Shown here: positions 1 to 10,322 of the stretch, piece by piece
Numbering within the stretch: position 1 is the first letter of the stretch
How the letters are laid out: each line of letters opens with the position of its first letter
From: Cephalopachus bancanus
Lineage: Eukaryota; Chordata; Mammalia; Primates; Tarsiidae
Length of the DNA stretch: 64,000 nt
Assembly: GCA_027257055.1 (NCBI GenBank)
Contig: JAPVLO010000059.1
Coordinates: 4,650,001 to 4,714,000, forward strand
Reading direction: 5' to 3'
Program-made: the position numbers and the translations under genes
Notes under the pieces: model-generated
What the model was told of the DNA's origin: nothing
What the model saw: the letters and a program-made list of their open reading frames with translations, nothing else
The model's database searches: none

Positions 1-119
1 TGCTTTTATTTCATGAACCATATCAATCGTGTAACTTTTCTGTTATGCTATGGTCACATTATGGAAACTCTAAATGAAACCTGTGACTGAATGTTTAAAA
101 TCTAACAGTTCTAAATTGA

Positions 120-432
120 TATTAATAAAATGGTAACAACCATTTATTTAGCAACAATGATGTGATAAATGTTCACAAATCATTTCTACTCCTAACATCA
201 GTCCTGTGAAGGATGCTGTGAATTATGCCATTTGCAATGTTTTCACTTTTTTCTTTTTACGTAGCTGGGATTCTCAACCAGGGATGATTTTGCTCACCTT
301 CCCCAAGGCATATTTAGCACCATTTTACAAATAAAACAGACTTGAACAAGTGATGCAAATTTGTTCAATGTCATACATGAGGTGAAGCTGAGATTTGAGT
401 CTGGCTAAATCTGACCTCAGAATTTATGTTCT
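120..432 (+). repeat. MIR SINE, split by a MER5A-like piece
   Basis: An ancient tRNA-derived SINE in sense orientation. The first half shows a degraded MIR core, then a foreign segment intervenes, and the MIR resumes at about 322 with 'ttttacaaataaaacagacttgaac' type sequence, a diverged 'cattttacagatgaggaaactgag'. The 3' half follows in the right order. Boundaries are approximate. Confidence 0.6.
264..321 (+). repeat. MER5A-like hAT fragment inside MIR
   Basis: 'gggattctcaaccagggatgattttgctc' type sequence matches the first third of a MER5A MITE (non-autonomous hAT-Charlie). Only the 5' portion is present. It interrupts the MIR around it, so it inserted later or was brought in by a rearrangement. 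Confidence 0.5.
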
Positions 433-879
433 TTGTACAAGAACAAGGGTGCTTCACTTTCAAAGTTTTAATCATAGAGCCTGTCTATATTTTCCTGAAT
501 CTCAACTTTTCTCTCTTTACAGTTGTTTATTTTGTTGAACACAATCTTGCATCTTGCAAACATTACTCTTCCATCTAATTTTGCTTGTATTAAAGTGTGT
601 TTTGCTACTTCTGTCCAGTGAGGTTTTTGTGAAGACAAAGATTCAGATGTACAAATTTGCCTTCCAAAGCTGACCCACACAGTAAAAGTCTAGTGTGTAT
701 AAACAAACAATAAATATCAGTGGAAATTAAACAGAGTAAACAGCAGGATACGTAAGGCCAAGCCAAGTGTTGATTATAACCTAATATTATAAGTATGGAC
801 CGGACCATTGAAGCCAGATTAAAACACACCTGCACCCATGTGCACACATACTCTACTAGGTTTTGTGAGGCACTGTCTA
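433..879. other. no recognised feature
   Basis: AT-rich sequence with short open frames only. I recognise no repeat, promoter or exon here. Confidence 0.5.
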
Positions 880-1160
880 AAAATTCTACATTTTCAAACC
901 CAGCATGTCTGCTGGTCCTTTGCATATGCGTATTCTATGCCTGGGGAGTACTTCTTGTTCCCATTCTTTACCTAATTCACTTCCACTCATTCTTCGAATC
1001 TCTGAACCACCTTCACATTCACTGAGCAATCTCCAACTCACCCCATTTCTGGACTAGGTCAAATCCTCCTAAGACCCCTAACCAGTACTCAGCCTCTTCC
1101 TCTTCAAAGTGATAGACACTCAATACATTTTCATTGAATGAGTCAGCGAATCTTTGGTTG
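880..1160 (+). repeat. L2 LINE 3' end
   Basis: The L2 phrase equivalent to 'ggtcctttgcacatgctgttccctctgcctggaa' is seen at about 915-945 in diverged form. The L2 terminus type 'acactcaatacattttcattgaatgag' is at about 1107-1142. Sense orientation, highly decayed. Confidence 0.6.
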
Positions 1161-1931
1161 ATAGACTTTGATGAGGGTGAATTTAGAGACCTTGGGTGAG
1201 GGAGATGGTTTTGAAGTGAAAAGGGCTTGAAATATACCTTTGACATCCCAGGTGTTGAGTGAATTGAATAAACACTGACAGGACACTTAGTAAGTGAACA
1301 CTCATAATGCTAGACACCTTCACACTTTTTCAAATTAAGGATTTGAAGCTAGTTCTCTATGGTGTTCCCTCTTTTCCAAGGGTCTCTAAGCAGGTTACAG
1401 ACATCCTTCTCTTTCCTACTATTCTCTGGTCCAGAGTGCTGATCCAGAAAAAAAGGGGCACTCCTCTATGTTCCCAAAGTAGGTCATTTTTTATAATACC
1501 TCTGCGCTGCTAAGAGGCACTAGTTCTCAGACTCAGAGGTAGACTGCCTCAGGGTCATCCGGTAGTACTAAGTGGGTTTCTAAGATGAACAAGAAGAGTG
1601 CTTAGGAATGGAGAGGGCTTTGAGGCAGAGAACATTGTCTCTACTTTGCTTCCTCTTCACACACCTCTCTCTTCCGCCTTCAGGATCTGTTTTAATGCTC
1701 AGAAGAGCTGAGTCATACGACTTCACATCACTACTCTTGCTGGGTGACTAGTTGACTGGGTGGAACCACAGGGTTGAGTACCCACTAGCTGAGGAAGGAG
1801 GAAGCCTTTGCTCTGAGTTGGTTGTTCCTTGCAAACACAGAGAAAGCTTAGAAAACAGTCTGTAAGACATCAATGTAGAACTATTCCTGGAATGGGATTT
1901 GTAATATTTTCATTAAAAAAAAATTTCTATA
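1161..1931. other. no recognised feature
   Basis: Mixed-composition unique sequence. It has an ordinary primate CpG-poor profile, no convincing repeat and no coding signal. Confidence 0.5.
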
Positions 1932-2446
1932 TAGATGGGATTCTCAAACATGGATGATTTTGCTCTCTTTCCTCCAAGGGATATTTGGCAAAGTTTGGAC
2001 TTTTTTTTTTTTTCGAATTGGAGTCTCACTCTGTTGTCTATGCTGGAGTACAGTGGCACGCTCATGGCCACCCCAGTGTTGACCTGCTGGGCTCAGGTGA
2101 TCCTTCCGCCTCAGCCTTCCTAGTAGCCAGAACCACAGACACTTGCTATCATGCCCAGTTAATTTTGTTTTTATTGAAGAGACGAGATCTCGCCAAGTTA
2201 CCCGGACTGGTCTTGAACCCACGGGCTCAGGCAATCCGCTCGCCTCAGTCTCCCAAAGTGCTGGGATTACAGGCTGAGATACCGAGCCTGGCCTAGACAT
2301 ATTTTTAGTTGTCACAACTGGGGGGCTGGGGAGGTTGCTACTAGCATCTAGTGGGTAGAGGGCCGGACTACTGCAAAACATCTCACAGTGTATGTGAATA
2401 GCCCTTGACCCACATGTCAATAGTAGTGAATTAAGAAACCCTGAAA
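1932..2446 (+). repeat. MER5A MITE split by an Alu
   Basis: The left part (1932-2000) and right part (2295-2446) join to give an almost complete MER5A. The left begins 'gggattctcaaacatgg'. The right reads 'agttgtcacaactggggggc', 'gcatctagtgggtagag' and ends 'tgaattaagaaaccctg'. The Alu at 2001-2294 sits exactly where the consensus would continue. Confidence 0.85.
2001..2294 (-). repeat. Alu SINE, antisense, inside MER5A
   Basis: Full-length dimer read from the A-tail (T run from 2001) to 'gagcctggcc'. It has the older 'cccaaagtgctggg' left-arm state and 'gccaagttacccgg', so it belongs to the less derived group in this window. Frames at 1985-2296 and 1944-2420 that look long are Alu-derived. 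Confidence 0.95.
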
Positions 2447-2447
2447 T

Positions 2448-2632
2448 ACAGCTATGTGACTTTGGTTTTCTTGACTGCCTGTGCCTTCATTTTCTCATCT
2501 GTAAAAGTGGGCAAAATAATAGTTCCTATCTCACAAGGTGAATGAGAGTGTTAAATGAATTACCATCTATACAGTTTTCTTGGCCCATAGAAAGAGACAT
2601 ACTAAATGTTAACAAATACTAAATCACTGCCT
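2448..2632 (-). repeat. MIR SINE, antisense
   Basis: Antisense MIR landmarks appear in order: 'cattttctcatctgtaaaa', 'taatagttcctatctcac', 'gttaaatgaat', and a diverged 'ggcacatagtaa' end. Confidence 0.8.
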
Positions 2633-2639
2633 AGTTTAA

Positions 2640-3096
2640 ATATCCTTCCATCTTTCCACTGCTTTCAGAATAACTTCAAGGTCTTCTGCTGACCTTGTCC
2701 TACATCTTCTCACCAGTGAAGCCTCATTTGCCAGTGTCTAGTTCCTGAACATAAACACCTGTTTACTGCCTGGGGACTTTGCACCTGCTGTTCCTTCTCC
2801 CTAGAGTGCCCTTTCCCTGCCTTTCACTTGGAAAGCCTTCTAGCTTCACCTCACATCACTACCTCAAAGAGACTTTCTCTGACCAGATTGCCTAAGTAGG
2901 ACTCTGATTTTATTTTCTATCATGGTTCCCTGCTTCTTTTACAATCTTTCTCACAATCAGGACTAATGAATTTGTTTGCTCACTTGATGAGTTTCTCAGT
3001 TGATTGTAGGTTCCACAATAATGGAGACCATTATGCCTGTACTGCCTACATCAAGGACCACAATAAATACTTGGTAAATGAATGAATGAATTGGAG
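2640..3096 (+). repeat. L2 LINE 3' end
   Basis: Sense L2 3' region. 'ggggactttgcacctgctg' and 'ttccttctccctagagtgcc' are the typical L2 phrase, followed by 'cctcaaagagactttctctgacc' and the terminus 'aataaatacttggtaaatga' with a short atga repeat. Confidence 0.85.
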
Positions 3097-3837
3097 AGCT
3101 GGAAAACCACTCTTTCTTTGATGCTGGAAGAAATGAAACAGTGAAGACTCAGAGTCATTTGAGGTCAAGGGCATTCTGCTTTAATAGCTTCAAGTTTCTT
3201 AAGAGGAAAGGCCACTGTTGCCAGGGGCAACAACTCTAGATAGAATATGACTGAATTGGAGAACAGGGAAGAGTGATTGAGAGAGGAAAAAACACATTCT
3301 ATCTATGTTGAAGGGCAGTCCTTATTTAAATTAACGATTAATTCTACTGACTAGTTTAGACTCACTAGCTTTACAAGTTTGTATGTGGCTTTTGTTTCTT
3401 TTGGAAAGAGACTCACCAGAGATTACAGCTGCAGAAATAACAATGCATTCCAACATATTGCTCCCTGGTGATTTGAAATGCCCCTAGAAATAGCTCAGTA
3501 TTGCTGTTGCCTTGCAAATCTATAACATGCATTTGGCATAAGTGCTTTAATAGTGGGTAGCTATAGCTCCAATTACAGCATATCACAGTGATTTCCAGTC
3601 TGCCCTTATTTATTTACTTGTGTTAAATAGTGAAAGGACAAAGTCACACAGTGTTGATGTGCTATCTATATTATATATATAATATGTACTCACATTTTCA
3701 TGGGGTGGGGGACAAAACACTCAAATATAGAGAGTGAACAAAGCACAAGTAATCATGAGTCTTAAGAACCAGTATCAAGAAATACAGTGGCTCAAGGATG
3801 GAAAAACAGAGTTGTAATCAGTACAGGGAAGGGCTTT
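3097..3837. other. no recognised feature; short AT-alternating tract
   Basis: Unique-looking DNA. A small palindromic AT tract ('tatattatatatataatat') lies at about 3667-3686. No coding or repeat assignment. Confidence 0.5.
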
Positions 3838-4056
3838 TCATTCTCAGCACTATTGACATTTTGGGTCAGATAATTCTTTGTTGGGGCTGTCCTGGATATT
3901 GCAAGATGTTCATGTAGAATTTGTGCCTTCTACCCACTAGATGCCAGTAGCACTCACCAGTTGTTACAATACAAAAAATGCTTCTTGACATTATGTACTG
4001 TTCCTTGGGTGGAGGTGGGGGCCAAAATCTCCCCTAGTTGAGAACCACTGGTATTG
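3838..4056 (-). repeat. MER5A MITE, antisense
   Basis: Near-complete antisense MER5A: 'tattgacattttgggtcaga', 'ataattctttgttgggg', 'tacccactagatgccagtag' and the end 'cccctagttgagaaccactgg'. Confidence 0.9.
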
Positions 4057-4087
4057 ATGATTCATATGTTAACATTTCTTAATTTCA

Positions 4088-4306
4088 TAAGCATGTCTTT
4101 CTGTGCCACAACTAGGTACATCATCTCAGTTACTCCTCGAGGGCAATCTATGAAGTATTATTAACTTTATCCCCCTTTCTCTGAGGAAGACACTGAGGCT
4201 AAGTCATCTAGTAACTGTCTTTGATCATTCCATTAGGAAGAGGTAAAAGCATGATTCACACTGAGACTTATCTGATTTTAAATGTTACTGCTAAACTGCT
4301 AGGCTA
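4088..4306 (+). repeat. MIR SINE
   Basis: Sense MIR with 'acatcatctcagttactcctc', a diverged 'ccccatttctgagg..acactgaggct' core and the 3' 'aaactgctaggc' end. Diverged but collinear. Confidence 0.7.
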
Positions 4307-4394
4307 GTAGGTAGAACTTTTCTCAATCTACATTTAAGGTTAAATCTTCCACCATTTATGAACTGCCTTCAACTGGTTTTCCTTTCCTTTCCTT

Positions 4395-4950
4395 CTGCAA
4401 ACACTTATCAGTGCCAATTATATGTAAAGCAGCTGTATTGATATACTGGACCAGGAAGCTCCACTGCCTACCCTGCTTACTTCCCCAGATCCATTCACTC
4501 TCCTCCTTGCTCTGTGTTCAAGGATGTCAGTTTCTACAGACAGTCTTAACACCACCATCACCACCAGCACCACCACTCCCTTCCTTGCCTGCTGCCTTCC
4601 TGTTGAGTTCAACCAATGAGAGGGACCAGCAGAACAAAGGGTGGGGAGAGAGAGATTGGGATATTTCTTCTACCGGCTCCCTTCCTGCCAGATTGCAGTT
4701 TGGCACTTCTCTATCTAAACCCACAGTCTTTGCTGTGTGGCCTGTCTTTCATTGCTCCAAACTCTCACTAGTGACATCCCCCTCTGACTCCTCAAGCTAA
4801 AAGCATTATGGGTACCTGCTGTTGCCAGCCCCTGGGTGCTTCTCCATTCCCTATTCTGCCCAGCCTTCTTTAAATAGTCTCTTCATTATGCACCCCTCAA
4901 TTATCCAGTCTGGGTGAGCCAGCTGTTTTCTGCTATGACTGATATGGAAA
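4395..4950 (+). repeat. ancient interspersed repeat, family not assigned
   Basis: 'ccaatgagagggaccagcag', 'ggtacctgctgttgccagcc' and an end 'ctatgactgatatgg' recall a common mammalian repeat with a '...gaccctgactgatac' terminus, but I cannot name the family with confidence. The frame at 4411-4800 (129 codons) lies inside and has no domain I recognise; its proline run comes from a CACCAC-rich stretch near 4551-4578. Confidence 0.4.
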
Positions 4951-5094
4951 ATGAAAGAAACTAATAAAGGATGAAAGCTTAACCCTTGCTTTGAAAAATT
5001 TTCAACCTAATTGAAGGACAAATCATTCAAACCAAACAGCGAGTAATTATATTTTACATGGAAAATATGCATATACTAATAATAGTAGTAATGG

Positions 5095-5278
5095 TAAAGA
5101 CTATAATTTATTGAGCATCTACTTTAAACTAGGGCATTTAAAGTCTTCCTCTCACTTAATACTGAGAATAACCCTGTGGGCTGTGTGTTATTGGTCTCAC
5201 TTATGGTCGAAGAAATAGGATTACAGAGATTAGATAACTTGTCTAAGACCATATAGCTAGAAACTGACAGAGCCTGTT
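5095..5278 (+). repeat. MIR SINE
   Basis: Sense MIR: 'tttattgagcatctacttt', 'aataaccctgtgggc', 'taacttgtctaagaccatat' followed by 'agctag'. All core landmarks are collinear. Confidence 0.8.
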
Positions 5279-6123
5279 ACTGAATTTAGTGATCAAAAGT
5301 AAGTTGAATTGAACTAATATTAGCTTCAATTGCAACCAAATGCAATCTAAAAAAAGAAAACAAGCATAAGAACAAACAAGTATTTTAGAGAGAACTGTTT
5401 CCAGTTGAAAAGGCACTAATTTGGATGACACTAATTCAGAAATTGTCCTTGCTCAGACAAAGAATCTGCAAGTCTTCCTGAAAAAGATGCTGGAATAATT
5501 ATTTCCTCTCTAACATTTACAATCTTAACTGAGACAGTGAAGAATGTAGTCCAAAACTGATCATTTGTTCAAATAAAGGTTTGAAAAGTTAAGGATTACT
5601 TCAATAGGATTTTAACTCTTGCATTTTAGAGAGTTTGTGTTCATGATATATTATTGCATAAGGGAATTAGATATTTTGACCCCTAGGGTTTGACCCTGAC
5701 ATTTCAATGCCACAAATATTTTGATTACAAACATTAATCAGATTTAAATCAACAATGGAGAATCTTCATTAAGGTAGTTGTTTCTTGGGTAAATGTCATT
5801 ATGCCAATTTAATTCTTTAATCACATGTCTATTCAGCATGACTGAATCATTGTCAGTTTTTCCATTTTCATATTATCAAAATTATTTTCAAAGGGATGAA
5901 CTTAATTATTTTGATCAACTCATAAACATGTGCTTCACTTATCAGTTTTTATTCAAAATTATTTTTACTCCATGCTAAATATTTCTAAGTAGGAAAATCA
6001 TAAATGAGATAAAAGATTGCTAGATTTATGAGAAAATTGGGGTGCAAATTTTTGAGAGTCAGACTCAAAAAATGTGACAGTTGGTGAGATCAAGAAGCAG
6101 AGATCGAGAGACAGAGAGAAAAG
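5279..6123. other. no recognised feature, AT-rich
   Basis: AT-rich unique sequence. The 6110-6130 segment becomes purine-rich (gagaaaagaagagaaag) and supplied the target site of the next Alu. Confidence 0.5.
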
Positions 6124-6134
6124 AAGAGAAAGCC

Positions 6135-6423
6135 CGCTGGGCTCGGTGGCTCAGCCTGTAATCCCGTGCCTTTGGGAGGCTGAGGTGAGTGGATTGCCTG
6201 AGCCCGCGGGTTCGAGACCCGCCTGGGCAGCGAGACCTCATCTCTATAATAAATCAAAAATCAGTCGGTCATGGTAGTGCATGCCTGTAATTCCGGTTAC
6301 TCGGAAGGCTGAGGCGGAAGGACCGCCGGAGTCCGGCAGGTCGAGGCTGCGGTGGCCGGGAGCGGCCCCTGCACTCAAGTCTGGGCGACAGAGTGAGACT
6401 CCAACTCAACAAAAAAAAAAAAA
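6135..6423 (+). repeat. Alu SINE, young type, perfect TSD
   Basis: Complete dimer with an 11-bp perfect TSD 'aagagaaagcc' at 6124-6134 and 6424-6434. The left arm carries the short form 'cctgggcagcgagacctc' (lacking 'aacttgg') and 'cccgtgcctttggg'. The B box reads GGTTCGAGACC in a perfect hairpin at 6206-6222. It points toward the inverted copy at 6578-6860, forming a tail-to-tail pair. Confidence 0.95.
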
Positions 6424-6577
6424 AAGAGAAAGCCTGAGTGTTCCTGGTAATTTGGTCACCCATTTTAAAAGTCTTCAGGGTCAAAAGATAGAGTCAATAA
6501 TTCCTGCCATGGGTGTAAGTTGATTAATATTTCTCATCATCATTCTTTATTTTCTCAGTAGCACCCAGTTATGTCTT

Positions 6578-6860
6578 TTTTTTTTTGAGTTGGAGTCTCA
6601 CTCTGTCGCCCAGACTGGAGTGCAGTGGCCGCTCCCGGCTACCACAGCCTCGAGCTGCTGGGCTCCGGCGATCCTTCTGCCTCAGCCTTCCAAGTAGCCG
6701 GAATTACAGGCATGCGCTACCACGCCTGGCTGATTTTTTGATTTATTGTAGAGATGAGGTCTCACTGCCCAGGTGGGTCTCGAACCCGCGGGCTCAGGCA
6801 ATCCACTCACCTCAGCCTCCCAAAGGCGCGGGATTACAGGCTGAGCCACCGAGCCCGCTT
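6578..6860 (-). repeat. Alu SINE, young type, antisense, perfect TSD
   Basis: Bounded by a 13-bp perfect TSD 'ccagttatgtctt' (6565-6577 and 6861-6873). It shares the short left arm ('gtctcactgcccagg') and 'aaaggcgcggg' with 6135-6423, so both belong to one subfamily. It is in inverted orientation about 150 bp from that copy. Confidence 0.95.
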
Positions 6861-6959
6861 CCAGTTATGTCTTATTTGGTATAACGTCTCTTAGATTTCA
6901 AGGTACCCCACTCTACTGGTTTTCCTTTTAACTCTTCAGCCTTCCTTCCCAGTATCCAT

Positions 6960-8145
6960 TGTTTATCTCTCCTCTTCTGTTTGAAGCCAAATGTTGCTTA
7001 GTGCCAGGGCCCTGCCCTGGATCTCCTTTCCTCAGTCTCCTTTCTCTCCTTAGGTGTTACCATCCAATCCAGTGGCTTTAAGTGCTACCTCTTATACAAA
7101 TAACCCTCAAAACTGTATCTCTAGCTTTGACCTTGCACTAAGCTCTAAACTCATAGATCCAGTGCTTCATGGATGCCTGTAAGTGGATGGAGGAGTGGGG
7201 TGCAACATACATCTCCAACCTAACACAACCTAAACCAAATTCTGAACTTTCTCATCCAGATGGGAAAGTAAAACTCTGCCTTTCCATCTCAATCAACAAT
7301 ACCACCATGCATTCAATTGTGCAGACCAAAAACAGTAGGTTTTATTCTTGATTTATCCTTTCCTTTCTTTCTCCCTGCTTTAATCCATTGTCAAGTTCTG
7401 TTGAGTCTATCGCCAAATATAGTTTAGATCCATCTACATCTCCATATCTGCACTGCTGCCATTTGAGTCCTTGCCACCATCTCCTCTTGCTGATCAACTG
7501 CCGTGTTTCCTTGTCCATATCCCAGCTCCCACACTTCCCAACTGTCAGAGATCTTTTTAAAAAGAAAATCAAATCATGCCACTCTTCCTGCTTAAAACTT
7601 CAATGGTTTCCCACTGCACTTAGAATAACATCTAAACTATTCCCTCTAGCCCCAAAATACCCATAAGACCAAACTTCTGATCATCTCTGTGATGTTATTA
7701 CTCTTGTCCTCTTTCACTACATGCCAGTGACACAGGTCTTCCTTCATTTCCTCAAGCAAGCCAATCTCAGAGCTTGTCCTATCTTAGAGCTTTTCACTAT
7801 GCTAACTATGACTTGTGCCTGGAATACTCATTTCTCTTACCTCCATGGGACTGTCTCCTTGTGTTGTTCAGGTTTTGGTTTAAATGTCACCTCTGCAGAC
7901 TGTCCAATCTAAATAGCCACTAGAAACTCTATATCATATCATCCAGCTTTAACAGCATGCAGAGCACTTAGCACTGACATTGTTCTTATTAATTACTTGG
8001 GCTGTCATCTGTCTTACCCCATTTGAATGTCAGGTCCATGAGAGGAGGGATAGGGTTTGTCTTGCCTACTGCTGTATTCCCCATGGCACAGTGCTTGCCA
8101 TATTGTAGATAATACATAGTATCTGTGAAATAAATAAGTGTATGT
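6960..8145 (+). repeat. L2 LINE, long 3' portion
   Basis: About 1.2 kb of sense L2. It has 'agagatctttttaaaaagaa' and 'atcatgccactcttcctgct' then 'taaaacttcaatggtttccc' (the conserved L2 3' block), 'gtcaggtccatgagaggagg', and a terminal 'gtgaaataaataagtg'. The open frames at 7169-7912 are interrupted chance frames in this decayed element. Confidence 0.85.
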
Positions 8146-8224
8146 AACATTATATACGTCAAAATATAGACATTGTGGGTGTTTCTTTAACACAAGTATG
8201 ACAATTAAATTCATGAATTCATCC

Positions 8225-9115
8225 TAGAAAAAGTGTTATATACCTCATTGCTGAATAACATGACTGTCACCTTTGAAGTATTCCTATTGGAAAGCTATGC
8301 ACTGATGCCAGTGCCTAGTGTACCTGTCAAAGCAATTTCAGAACTCTTTTTCTGGAATGGCCATTAAAGCTGTTTTTGTATTATCCTTGGTGTCCTGAAT
8401 GTCATCAAAATGTCTTCCTTTCAGTATTTCCTTTATGTTCAGGCAAAGAAAAATGTCACTGGGGCCAGATCAAGTGAGTAAGGAGAGTATTCCTGTAGTT
8501 ATTTGTTTACTGGCTAAAAACTCCCTCACAGACAGTGCTGTGTGAGCTGGTGCATTGTCATGATACAAAAGCTCCTTTAGGACCATTTCTGCACACAGCT
8601 TTCTCATGTCAAGATTTTGGTTAAGATATTCCTGTTTCTCTATCAATGTTTGGTTGGTCTGCTATGCTTCTCACAGTCAGCCGACGATTTCAATGCACAA
8701 TTTGATGAATTTATGCAAAGTTTTCTTCAATACTGGCTATCCTGACCTATCTTCATCAGTGGTGCTTTCTCTCCCCTAGAAAAATGTATAATCCATTTGA
8801 ATACTACCATTTTTTTTCATGGCATTACTCCCATAAACTTGAACTAACATGTCCCTGATTTAACTTCCACTCTTGCCAAGTTAAACAAAAAATTTGATGT
8901 TTGTTCGTTGCTCTAATTCAAGCTCCAACATTCTCGTAATGGCACACAAAAACATGCAACAATAATGAACACCACTCAGCAAGCTACATTGACATGAAGA
9001 CAGCTGCGAGACATATGCCAAGCTTATGAAACCTTACTGAGTTGTTTGTACAGTGCTGACAATGTAAGTGCATGGTGGGAAGTTCGTGAACTTAATGTTC
9101 AGACCTCAGAGACTC
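8225..9115 (-). mobile_element. mariner (Tc1/mariner) transposon remnant, broken transposase
   Basis: On the minus strand the pieces of a DD34D mariner transposase occur in order. The N-terminal 'EQRTNIKFFVKLGKSGS' lies at about 8870-8930, a 'GRESTTDED' region at about 8760-8790, 'DMRKLCAEMVLKEL' at 8570-8615, 'HDNAPAHTALSVREFLASK' at 8510-8568, 'KEILKGRHFDDIQD' at about 8395-8440, and an 'EYFKGD'-like C-terminal end at about 8268-8290. Stops and frameshifts separate them. The segment between DMRK...KEL and HDNA, normally around 100 residues and holding the first catalytic Asp, is deleted. The HDNA Asp is kept. The later 'PYSLDLAPVTFFF' segment is in another frame and its last Asp is lost. 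Cut-and-paste transposition is therefore impossible from this copy. Confidence 0.88.
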
Positions 9116-9241
9116 TCACTCCATCTTTCTGAACACATCCAATTGTACCTTAGCATAAAACATTCCTTTATAATGTTGCCGGAGTTGCCACAATATAGCT
9201 ATATCACTCACAAATAACCTTTGAACACCAGAATTACTTTC

Positions 9242-9542
9242 TCTTTTTTTTCTTTTTTTCTTTTTGAGTTGGAGTCTCACTCTGTCACCCAGACTGGAGT
9301 GCAGTGGCCGCTCCTGGCCACTGCAGCCTCGACCCGCTGGGCTCTGGAGATCTTTCCGCCTCAGCCGTCCAAGTAGCTGGAACTACAGGCACGCGCTACC
9401 ACACCCGGCTCATTTTGATTTATTGTAGAGAAGAGGTCTCGCCAAGTTGCCCAGGCGGGTCTCGAATCTGCAGGCTCAGGCAATCCACTCACCTCAGCAT
9501 CCCAAAGGCGCGGGGTTACAGGCTGAGCCACCGAGCCTGGCT
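9242..9542 (-). repeat. Alu SINE, antisense, intermediate type
   Basis: 10-bp TSD 'aattactttc' (9232-9241 and 9543-9552). It has 'aaaggcgcgggg' (derived) but keeps 'gccaagttgcccagg' (the ancestral long left arm), so it sits between the older and youngest groups. Confidence 0.95.
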
Positions 9543-9764
9543 AATTACTTTCAAGTGGTCCACGTTGGCCTGCATATGTTCTGCATTTAATTGCAACTAC
9601 AGACCTGAATGAAATTTCTAACTCTGCAGCTAAGGAACTGTGTGATACTGGTTAAGTCATTATCTTTAGGGACCTCTGTTTCTTAATCTATGAAATGATT
9701 TTTATCTAAGATTCCTTCCAGCTCCTAAACAGGCAGTATCAAGAGTAGTGTCAAAAGCATGGTT

Positions 9765-10322
9765 TTAGTATGAATATTTCTCAAAGAACAAAAAATTGAA
9801 TTACCATTCAACCTAGTGATTCTACTATTAGGCATCTACCCAAAGGGGGAATAAATCATTATATAAAAAAGATATCTGTACCTGTATGTTCATTGCAGGA
9901 CTATTCATAATAGTAAAATCATAGAACCAAACTAAGTGCCCACCAAAAATCAGTTGAAAAAATATGGTATATATACACCATGGAATACTATGCAGCCATA
10001 AAAAGGAATGAAATCATGTCTTTTGCAACAATGTGGATGAAGCAGGAGAACATCATCCTAAGTGAACTAACTCAGAAGCAGAAAATCAAACACTGTCTGT
10101 TCTCATTTATATGAGGGAACAAAATGACCACAAAGATGGAAATAATAGACACTGGGGACACAAATAAGGGAGGAGTGTTATTAGATTCAGAAATGTCCTA
10201 TTGAGTACACTATTGACTTTCTGGGAATGAGCCACCTGAGATTCAGTCTCCACCACTACAGAATATGTCCATGAAACAAACATGCACTTGTACCTTCTGA
10301 ATCTAAAATTAAAGAATAAAAA
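9765..10322 (+). repeat. L1 LINE 3' end
   Basis: The end of L1 ORF2 and its 3' UTR: 'aataaatcattatataaaaa', 'ccatggaatactatgcagcc', 'aaggaatgaaatcatgtc', 'gtctgttctcatttatatga', ending 'attaaagaataaaaat'. The reading frame is broken; no functional ORF2. Confidence 0.92.

Noticed and set aside
1944..2420. 158-codon minus-strand frame, the longest in the window
   Set aside because: It reads through MER5A-Alu-MER5A. No constraint beyond the Alu and no start context; a chance frame in nested repeats.
4411..4800. 129-codon plus-strand frame with a proline-rich segment
   Set aside because: Lies inside an old interspersed repeat; Pro-rich part is a CACCAC tract; no domain, no splice context.
6206..6222. 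A true tRNA gene or tRNA-derived SINE at the T-arm-like hairpin
   Set aside because: No acceptor, D or anticodon arms flank it; surrounding sequence is plainly 7SL-derived Alu, so only the T-arm is imitated.
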